This document shows positions 40,505-46,714 of a stretch of 46,714 nucleotides of DNA, one piece after another. The stretch comes from Anthropogastromicrobium aceti. Lineage in GTDB: Bacteria; Bacillota; Clostridia; Lachnospirales; Lachnospiraceae. The DNA is taken from the NCBI RefSeq assembly GCF_025567095.1, contig NZ_JAOQJH010000028.1. One strand, written 5' to 3'. Both the position numbers and the translations under genes were made by a program. Under the pieces are notes generated by a model. It was not told the DNA's origin. It did no database searches and was given only the letters and a program-made list of their open reading frames with translations. Numbering within the stretch: position 1 is the stretch's first letter; every line of letters begins with the position of its first letter.

Positions 40505-43500
40505 TTACTTTTTGCTACGCTTTGTAAGAATGATCATTGCCACTACTGCTACCGCAAGAATAATTCCAATCACAACCAGAATAATTCCGATTATTCCGCT
40601 GGCATCCTCAATACCAAGAATCTGGTTGATTTGACCAGACTGTGTGGTTGGCATTGGAAGTGTTGTGCTGGCTTCTGATGCAGCTGATGACGGTGCCGTG
40701 CTTGGTGCTGTACTCGGTGCCGTGCTCGGTGCCGTGCTCGGTGCTGTGCTTGGTGCCGTACTTGGCGCCGTACTCGGTGCTGTACTTGGTGCCGTACTCG
40801 GTGCTGTGCTTGGCGCTGTAGTCGCCTGTGCCTGCGTAGTTACCTCTAGTGTCGTAGTCGCCTGTGCCTGCGTAGTTGCCTCTGGCGTTGTAGTCTCCTG
40901 TGTCTGTGTAGTTGCCTCTGGTGTCGTTACCATCGGAATCTCTTCTGTCTTTGTTGCACCACATACTGTACAAGTATAAAGCTTTTCTCCAACTGCAGTT
41001 GTTGTTGCTTCTTTCTGTACAACACCATCATTCCATGTATGATTCTCATTCACAGTAAATCTTACACTTGCCAAATTGCCGGCGGCATCGGCTGCTGTAA
41101 ATACATACGTGCCTGCCTTTGTAATTTCATGGGTAAAGGTATCATTTGTATTTAAGCTGCTTTCTGATGCAATCTCCTGATTATTTAACTTAACAGAATA
41201 TAGATTTTCATCTTTTACCGTAAGTGTAATCTTTTGATCTAAACAATATATCTTATTAGATTCAGCTCCGCTAATCACTGGTGGTGTCTTGTCAAGCTTA
41301 ATGCTTATCTGCTTTTCCTGACTAATTGCTCCACTTGAAATATTCATAAGATAATATTTCATTGTGTAGCTTCCCTCTTCGGTGATTACGATTTGTTTGT
41401 TTGTTCCAAATGATCCTCTGTCATTCGTAAATGCAATATAGAATCCATCTGGTGCTTTCAGCGTAGCATTTGCACGATACCAGCCATTACTTCCAAGACC
41501 CTGCGTTAAGAATTGTGCATCTACATTTACAGTGTACTGCGGATCATATTGTCCACATACAGTACAGATACCATTTGCATAGCTGTGACCGTTGTGCACT
41601 GTAATGGTAATGCTTGCTTCATTTCCTGCTGCATCAACTGCCTTAATAGTCTGTTCTGTCTCTGCTGGAGAAACTGTAAGCGTTCCTTCTGCAGTCAGCG
41701 ATACTGGAGTACCATTTACTGTAACCTGTACAAGATTTGCATCACTAATTGTAAGTGTCGGAGCCTCACAATATGTCTTTTTGCCTTCTACGCCGCTAAT
41801 TACAGGCGCTGTCTGATCGAAATTCGCTGTTAATGTCTTCTCTGTACTGATAACCTTGCCGTCTGTGCTTAGCAGATAATAGGTAATCTTGTTTTCGCCT
41901 TCATTCAATGTAAGGTCAAGACTAGTTGCTGTGCCAAATGATGACTCATCACTTGTCTGGCTGATATAGTAGCCTGTAGGTGCTGTCAGTTTAATGGTAT
42001 TTTTGCGGTACCAGTTTCCTGCTGCATCTGGTGTTGTCGGCACTGCATCTGGTACATCATTTGACTGTACTGCCGGTGCCTTATAATTAGGATCAGATGC
42101 TCCACAGTGAACGCAAACACCATCTTCAAATGTATGAGTTCCATTTACCGTGATATGAACTGATGTCTCATTTCCTGCCTTATCGCGTAATACGATTTCC
42201 TGAACACCTGCTGCCGGTGATGCAGTAAAGCTTCCATCTGAATTTTGACTTACTGACTCTGGAATACTGCTTGATGCAAGATCAAGGTTTTCTTCAACAA
42301 CACTAAAGGTTACTGCTTCACAATAAACCTTTCCCTCTTCAAGACCATTGATCTGCGGTGCTTTTGTATCAAGATACAATTTACGTGTACGCAGCTCACT
42401 TATTGTTGTATTATCTTCTTTAATCAGATAATACTCAATCTCATTTTCACCTTCCTCTAATTCAATATCAAGAGTCGGCATTCTGCGTAATCTTGCATAA
42501 GGATTTTCAACAATATTGTAGCCTTCTGGTGCAGTAAGAGTAATGTATTTGGTTCGATACCAGCCATCTGTACCCTGTCCGTCTGCCGCAGTACCATCCT
42601 CATTTAATGCTTTGAGCGTGATATCAGGAATATTTGTATCTTCTGTAGGTTCTGGCACATAATCAGGATCAGATGCTCCACAGTGAACGCAAACACCATC
42701 TTCAAATGTATGAGTTCCATTTACCGTGATATGAACTGATGTCTCATTTCCTGCCTTATCACGTAATACGATTTCCTGAACACCTGCCGCCGGTGATGCA
42801 GTAAAGCTTCCATCTGAATTTTGACTTACTGACTCTGGAATGTTGCTTGATTCAAGATCAAGGTTTTCTTCCACAACACTAAAGGTTACTGCTTCACAAT
42901 AAACCTTTCCTTCTTCAAGACCATTGATCTGTGGGGCTTTTGTATCAAGATATAAAATCTTTGTACGCTGCTCACTGACTGTTGTATTATCTTCTTTTAT
43001 CAGATAATATACGATATGGTTCTCGCCTTCCTCTAATTCAATATCAAGAGTTGTCATTCTTCCTGATCTGTCATACAGATTTTCAATAATGTTATAGCCT
43101 TCTGGTGCAGTGAGAGTAATATTTTTTGTGCGATACCAGTCATCTGTACCCTGTCCGTCTGCCGCAGTACCATCCTCATTTAATGCTGTGAGCGTGATAT
43201 CAGGAATATTTGTATCTTCTGTAGGTTCTGGCACATAATCAGGATCACTGGCATCACAGATGAGACATTTTCCCTCTGAGAATGTATGACCATTATTCAC
43301 GATTACATTTACAGTAGTCATGTTTCCTGCCTCATCTACTGCTGAAACACTTAACTGATTTTCTCCTGGCTCTAACGTAAAACTTCCATTTTCATCAAGT
43401 GAAACTGGCTGTCCGTTTACTGTAACTGTAACAGCATTTTCATCTGTCACCGTTACTCTCTGTGCCTCACAATATGTTTTTCCATCTTCAATTCCTTCGA

Positions 43501-45328
43501 TAACAGGCGGTTCTGTATCGGCTGGCTTTGTCGGATTTACAGTCACATTTACTGATGCATTAATCGTATTATAGATGGACGTGTCTTTTGGTGTATAAAC
43601 TGCCGTATAAGCACCATTTTCCGGGATAATGCTTGCTTCAAGCCAGCTCCATCCTTCAGGCAATTCAACAGTTTCAAGTGACTGTCCCTCATCAATACTG
43701 ATACTGTCCGGACATTGCGTCTGCGGTGTCGGATCTAATTTATTGATCTTAATTGTAATGACAATATTTTCTACTATATTGTAGTTTTCAGTGTCATTTG
43801 GAACATAACGAACTGCTGCTTGTGCTTCCTCTTGTGCTGGAAGTGTCGTTGCCGGATCAGTCTGCCACTCAAAATGACCATTAGAATCACTCGGAAGCTC
43901 AATCTCTGACAATGGTCTTGTCACATATCCTTCCAGTCCAACTGGAGGTGTATAAACTGGATCCATCTTCTGAACTGGTTCTGGGGTTGGTTCTGGGGTT
44001 GGCTCCGGTGTAGGTTCAGGCGTTGGTTCTGGTGTCGGCTCCGGAGTTGGTTCTGGCGTTGGTTCGACTGACTTTTCAATTAACGTTACATCATTTTCAA
44101 TTGCCATACCTGATACAACATCAGTCAGTGTGCCATCTGATCCTGCCATCTGCCACTGACATCCATCTTTAAAAATGCTGTCTGGCACAATACCATTTGT
44201 ATAGACAACAGAATCCTCTCTTGCTTCATCTGCATAATCAAGTGTCCACTTATAGACACGTGAGTAACTCTCGTCTGTCTTTTTAATCAATACAGGCATC
44301 TGATCCGTTCCTATAAGCTGTGAAAACTTCGGATCTGTAAAACCTGAATTTAATGACCATGATGCCGCTCCATCTGCAAACTGTGACGTGTCAAGTACTG
44401 TTACACCTGCAGGCGCTTCTGTCACAAAAAGACTGTTTTCTACACTTTCCTTATGCTCTGTAAACGCAGCTGATACGCTTCCATTTCCTGTTGTGCTTGA
44501 ATATCCTGGTGCATAATTTAACAGAATCGGCGTAACTGCATCTTCTCCCAACATATTTGTAATGCTGAAATTACTTGAGTAAACAGATTCAATCCTGTTT
44601 TCATTATCAGCAGCAAACTCACTTACAAACGCATCACTTTTTGAAGAAGTCACTGATGCGCCTGATGTGACACAGGCACTAATGCTTCCTTCATTTCGTC
44701 CTGTTAACACACCTGCATCTGCATTTGACGTGATAGATGTGTTTTCCAGTTTAAGCTCTGTAACATGGCCTGCACTTCCAATATATCCAAATACACCTGC
44801 AAGCGCATTTTGCGCAATATTTTCAATAGGCTGTGTTCCAAGCACTGCTGCCTGTTCTTCTGATACCTTGCTGACTAAGTCCACACCGTTTGTCTGGTTC
44901 AGAATGATATTACTGATACTGTAACCATTTCCATCAAATACACCGTCATAGCTTTTTCCTGTCTGTGTCTCGACATTATAATATCCAAGCGGTGTCCATG
45001 AATACGCTGCTAACGCGCTCATGTCAATGTTATCGGCTAAGCTTACATTCTGTGTCTCTAAATCTCCTGCATAAAAATGCTGAACAAACCATGCCAGTTC
45101 TCCTGCATTCTCAATCTCATATGCACGGATATCGCTGTAGCCAAGCTGTGCCATATCCTGATTTTCGATCACCTGCGGCTGCTCAAATTCTGTATATCCA
45201 TTTATCTGAGTAACTCCATTTATATATTGGCTTTGTTCCTCTGCCGATACTGGAATATTAATCATTAGCATAGCGGCTGATGTCAACACGGCACTCCATT
45301 TTGCTTTTTGTCGTTTCATCTTTATCAT
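40505..45328 (-). CDS. Large repeat-rich cell-surface protein
   Basis: This 1607-residue protein has a signal peptide (SAVLTSAAMLMINIPVSAEE). An N-terminal beta-rich region follows with GVFGYIGSAGHVTELKLENT (GLUG-like, about 185). A PEPT repeat linker lies at about 422-452, then two MBG-like repeats (VRYVPNDTENYNIV; VYTPKDTSIYN). About five Ig-like repeats each end in HTFEDGVCVHCGASDP-type CxxC motifs. A Thr/Ala/Pro/Ser stalk with (APST)n precedes a C-terminal membrane helix with the basic end TKRSKK. No LPxTG is present, so it is held by the helix. Likely an adhesin or surface-display protein. GGAGG lies seven bases before the ATG. Confidence 0.88.
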   Translation of the reverse strand: MIKMKRQKAKWSAVLTSAAMLMINIPVSAEEQSQYINGVTQINGYTEFEQPQVIENQDMAQLGYSDIRAYEIENAGELAWFVQHFYAGDLETQNVSLADNIDMSALAAYSWTPLGYYNVETQTGKSYDGVFDGNGYSISNIILNQTNGVDLVSKVSEEQAAVLGTQPIENIAQNALAGVFGYIGSAGHVTELKLENTSITSNADAGVLTGRNEGSISACVTSGASVTSSKSDAFVSEFAADNENRIESVYSSNFSITNMLGEDAVTPILLNYAPGYSSTTGNGSVSAAFTEHKESVENSLFVTEAPAGVTVLDTSQFADGAASWSLNSGFTDPKFSQLIGTDQMPVLIKKTDESYSRVYKWTLDYADEAREDSVVYTNGIVPDSIFKDGCQWQMAGSDGTLTDVVSGMAIENDVTLIEKSVEPTPEPTPEPTPEPTPEPTPEPTPEPTPEPVQKMDPVYTPPVGLEGYVTRPLSEIELPSDSNGHFEWQTDPATTLPAQEEAQAAVRYVPNDTENYNIVENIVITIKINKLDPTPQTQCPDSISIDEGQSLETVELPEGWSWLEASIIPENGAYTAVYTPKDTSIYNTINASVNVTVNPTKPADTEPPVIEGIEDGKTYCEAQRVTVTDENAVTVTVNGQPVSLDENGSFTLEPGENQLSVSAVDEAGNMTTVNVIVNNGHTFSEGKCLICDASDPDYVPEPTEDTNIPDITLTALNEDGTAADGQGTDDWYRTKNITLTAPEGYNIIENLYDRSGRMTTLDIELEEGENHIVYYLIKEDNTTVSEQRTKILYLDTKAPQINGLEEGKVYCEAVTFSVVEENLDLESSNIPESVSQNSDGSFTASPAAGVQEIVLRDKAGNETSVHITVNGTHTFEDGVCVHCGASDPDYVPEPTEDTNIPDITLKALNEDGTAADGQGTDGWYRTKYITLTAPEGYNIVENPYARLRRMPTLDIELEEGENEIEYYLIKEDNTTISELRTRKLYLDTKAPQINGLEEGKVYCEAVTFSVVEENLDLASSSIPESVSQNSDGSFTASPAAGVQEIVLRDKAGNETSVHITVNGTHTFEDGVCVHCGASDPNYKAPAVQSNDVPDAVPTTPDAAGNWYRKNTIKLTAPTGYYISQTSDESSFGTATSLDLTLNEGENKITYYLLSTDGKVISTEKTLTANFDQTAPVISGVEGKKTYCEAPTLTISDANLVQVTVNGTPVSLTAEGTLTVSPAETEQTIKAVDAAGNEASITITVHNGHSYANGICTVCGQYDPQYTVNVDAQFLTQGLGSNGWYRANATLKAPDGFYIAFTNDRGSFGTNKQIVITEEGSYTMKYYLMNISSGAISQEKQISIKLDKTPPVISGAESNKIYCLDQKITLTVKDENLYSVKLNNQEIASESSLNTNDTFTHEITKAGTYVFTAADAAGNLASVRFTVNENHTWNDGVVQKEATTTAVGEKLYTCTVCGATKTEEIPMVTTPEATTQTQETTTPEATTQAQATTTLEVTTQAQATTAPSTAPSTAPSTAPSTAPSTAPSTAPSTAPSTAPSTAPSTAPSSAASEASTTLPMPTTQSGQINQILGIEDASGIIGIILVVIGIILAVAVVAMIILTKRSKK
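40687..40830 (-). repeat. 12-bp tandem repeat encoding (APST)n
   Basis: About eleven copies of a 12-bp unit (GGTGCTGTACTC and variants on the plus strand) encode Ala-Pro-Ser-Thr repeats, an extended stalk rich in possible O-glycosylation sites. Unit number could change by slippage. Confidence 0.9.
42091..43242 (-). repeat. Two tandem 576-bp repeats inside the surface protein gene
   Basis: Positions 42091 onward and 42667 onward match closely over almost the whole unit (offset 576 bp, 192 codons). Each unit encodes one Ig-like domain with WYRTK, ENEIEYYLIKEDNTT and a CVHCGASDP end. The near identity of long stretches points to recent duplication or gene conversion. Confidence 0.88.
43975..44064 (-). 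repeat. 12-bp tandem repeat encoding (PEPT)n
   Basis: About seven units of the GGTTCTGGGGTT type on the plus strand encode Pro-Glu-Pro-Thr repeats, a stiff linker between the N-terminal region and the repeat domains. Confidence 0.88.
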
Positions 45329-45381
45329 ATCGGACCTCCTGTCCGGTCAGGGTCATTCTCCCTCACCTTTTCTTTACTTTC

Positions 45382-45410
45382 AGTATAACAGCCGTTCTCT
45401 GCAATGTCAC
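45382..45410 (-). promoter_or_regulatory. Promoter of the surface protein gene
   Basis: On the minus strand GTGACA (45410-45405) and TATACT (45387-45382) are 17 bp apart, about 55 bases before the ATG. Confidence 0.65.
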
Positions 45411-45451
45411 CTTAATAAAACACGTTATTTTTTACAAATTCCTTACGAAAA

Positions 45452-45709
45452 CTAATAGCGCTCTTTTAAAAACTCTGATACATTCGTATGTCCATAGTGC
45501 ACAAGCTTGGCATCAAACTCTGCCATCTTTTTCTGAATCATATCCTTATCTTTTTGTTTTAACAGACTGCTTTTCTCATACCGCTCAACCACTTCTTTTG
45601 CATCCTTATATGACTGCAGCGTAAGATCCTTATAATTATTTTCCAAATACATTTGAACTGTATTTAATTTTTCTTCGATTTCCTTTAATGCCTTTTTTCG
45701 TTCAAACAT
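45452..45709 (-). CDS. Small soluble helical protein, unknown function
   Basis: This 85-residue protein starts MFERKKALKEIEEKLNTVQM and is almost wholly helical and charged (KDAKEVVERYEKSSLLKQKD), with no signal peptide or membrane segment. GGGAG lies seven bases before the ATG, which supports translation. It is not recognised as any family. It stands between the surface protein gene (same strand, 123 bp on) and divergent deoD, so it is probably a single-gene unit. Confidence 0.65.
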   Translation of the reverse strand: MFERKKALKEIEEKLNTVQMYLENNYKDLTLQSYKDAKEVVERYEKSSLLKQKDKDMIQKKMAEFDAKLVHYGHTNVSEFLKERY

Positions 45710-45743
45710 TGATATTCTCCCTTCTCATCTGCACAAATTTATA

Positions 45744-45786
45744 TTGGCATACCATTAAATTTATGTTATACTAAATCTAGTATAAC
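45744..45786 (+). promoter_or_regulatory. Promoter of deoD with an overlapping operator palindrome
   Basis: TTGGCA (45744-45749) and TATACT (45767-45772) are 17 bp apart. GTTATACT-AAATCT-AGTATAAC (45765-45786) is a perfect inverted repeat with eight-base arms that covers the -10 box. A repressor bound there would block initiation. Confidence 0.75.
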
Positions 45787-45816
45787 ACTTTTTCAGAAAA
45801 GACAGGAGGTTTTTTT

Positions 45817-46533
45817 ATGCCAACACCACATAATAATGCACAAAAAGGTCAGATCGCAAAAACTGTTTTAATGCCTGGCGATCCGCTGCGCGCAAAATTT
45901 ATCGCTGATACCTTTTTACAGGATGCCGTTCTTGTAAATGAAGTACGTGGTATGCTTGCTTATACCGGAACTTATAATGGAAAACCAGTTACCGTTATGG
46001 GCAGCGGAATGGGTATGCCAAGTATCGGTATCTACTCCTACGAGTTATTTAAGGAATATGATGTAGACCGTATCATTCGTATCGGAAGCGCTGGAAGCTA
46101 CAGCTCTGACGCAAAGATCTATGATGTCGTTCTTGCTACTTCCGCAGTCAGTGAGTCCACCTATGCAAAGGTTCAGTCTGGCTACGACAAGGATGAGAGC
46201 TATCCATCCAAAGCACTCAATGATTCCCTTCGCGCTGCTGCAAAGCGTCTTGGAATTAATATGATTGAGGGTGCAATTCACTCTAGTGACGTCTTCTACC
46301 GCCAGCCGTCTGATGAAAAGCCAACCTATTGGGAAAAGCTTCGCGACGAGCGCGGCTGTCTGGCTGTTGAAATGGAAAGCTTTGCACTGTTTGCAAATGC
46401 TTCGGTACTAGGCAAAGAAGCAGCCTGCCTTTTAACAATCTCTGACAGCTTTATAAGCCCGGAGATCACTACTGCCGAAGAACGTCAGACTTGCTTCACT
46501 AACATGATGAAGATTGCTCTTGAAAATTTATAA
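45817..46533 (+). CDS. deoD: Purine-nucleoside phosphorylase, DeoD type
   Basis: This 238-residue protein is a hexameric-type trimeric-fold PNP. The phosphate loop is MPGDPLRAKFIADTFL near residue 18, GSGMGMPSIGIYSYELF and RIGSAGSY follow, and the base-binding VEMESFALFANA and catalytic D in TISDSF come near the end. It cleaves purine (deoxy)nucleosides to base and (deoxy)ribose-1-phosphate in salvage. GGAGG lies seven bases before the ATG. It is transcribed alone from the promoter at 45744 and ends at a strong terminator. Confidence 0.96.
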   Translation: MPTPHNNAQKGQIAKTVLMPGDPLRAKFIADTFLQDAVLVNEVRGMLAYTGTYNGKPVTVMGSGMGMPSIGIYSYELFKEYDVDRIIRIGSAGSYSSDAKIYDVVLATSAVSESTYAKVQSGYDKDESYPSKALNDSLRAAAKRLGINMIEGAIHSSDVFYRQPSDEKPTYWEKLRDERGCLAVEMESFALFANASVLGKEAACLLTISDSFISPEITTAEERQTCFTNMMKIALENL

Positions 46534-46542
46534 AACGTTATT

Positions 46543-46582
46543 AAAAAGGTGCGCCAATTACTTTCCTCGGCGCACCTTTTTT
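46543..46582 (+). terminator. Terminator after deoD
   Basis: AAAAAGGTGCGCC pairs with GGCGCACCTTTTTT around a 13-base loop. Confidence 0.9.
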
Positions 46583-46588
46583 ATACAT

Positions 46589-46714
46589 TTAAATATCATA
46601 CTCCTCGTAGCAATTACCCAACACTTCACAGTCACACTGACTTAACCCAGCGGCAAGCCACTGGGGTTCCATTGACGGAGTTCTAGTGTCTGCGTACATC
46701 GCAAGGACTTTGGC
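46589..46714 (-). CDS. C-terminal end of an unidentified gene running off the window
   Basis: The minus-strand frame is open from 46714 to TAA at 46589-46591 and reads AKVLAMYADTRTPSMEPQWL then AAGLSQCDCEVLGNCYEEYD. It shares no family that I recognise. A hairpin of the form AACCCAG...CTGGGGTT (46644-46668) lies within it, of the sort found at the ends of IS200/IS605-type elements, so a transposon-associated protein is possible. Only 41 codons are visible. Confidence 0.4.
   Translation of the reverse strand, partial: AKVLAMYADTRTPSMEPQWLAAGLSQCDCEVLGNCYEEYDI

Noticed and set aside
40687..40830. Short regular repeats that could suggest a CRISPR array
   Set aside because: The 12-bp units are contiguous without spacers and lie in frame inside a gene; no cas genes are present in the window.
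40644..40979. Plus-strand frame rich in Gly-Ala-Val-Leu repeats
   Set aside because: It is the complement of the (APST)n stalk of the surface protein gene; its repeat is only the low-complexity DNA read backwards.
45100..45328. Possible sortase-anchored (LPxTG) protein
   Set aside because: The C-terminal end has only LPMPTT far from the membrane helix and no LPxTG motif, so a sortase anchor is not claimed.

Overview
The window looks like chromosome of a gut-type Lachnospiraceae bacterium (Clostridia). Three things point there: housekeeping genes with Firmicute relatives (mutS2, a YhaM-type exoribonuclease, trmL, maf, deoD), strong GGAGG ribosome sites, and mobile DNA typical of human-gut Clostridia. 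No rRNA or tRNA gene was recognised. All family names come from reading motifs; no database search was run.

Positions 1-7389 hold a complete integrative mobilizable element of about 7.0 kb (245-7272). It is inserted inside an XRE-type regulator gene and splits it into a C-terminal half (1-249) and an N-terminal half (7252-7389) that rejoin in frame at a shared CCGGT core. The element encodes a large serine recombinase, TnpW, a MobV relaxase, a short RepA_N protein, a cysteine-rich VLP protein, an XRE regulator with a four-half-site operator, and a cargo M28-type metallopeptidase lipoprotein. A pMV158-like oriT (7060-7105) lies at its right end.

Positions 7390-17250 are an accessory patchwork. 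It holds an HxlR/cupin pair; a BlaI/M56-peptidase (BlaR1-like) pair with twin operators; a truncated rhuM, an IS3-family end and a fragment of another conjugative element (sigma factor plus HTH protein); a nitroreductase-MATE-MATE operon driven by a consensus promoter and a terminator hairpin in its leader; a group II intron reverse-transcriptase fragment; a DUF1016/YhcG-type nuclease; and a deleted peptide-deformylase remnant. Four copies of a 31-bp imperfect palindrome punctuate this stretch.

Positions 17242-22681 form a minus-strand resistance or stress module: a small membrane protein, a two-component system, then an ABC exporter whose permease is split by a single-base frameshift in an A-run. 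Positions 22721-46714 are mostly core genome: RlmD-type methyltransferase, YhaM, MutS2, an orphan response regulator, a VanW-VanW-AIRS-like-TrmL operon, a UDP-sugar pyrophosphorylase, a secreted protein of unknown function, an SDR dehydrogenase, a LytTR regulator, a polyprenyl-phosphate sugar transferase, Maf, a 1607-residue repeat-rich surface protein, and DeoD. Several of these have clear promoters, palindromic operators and terminators.
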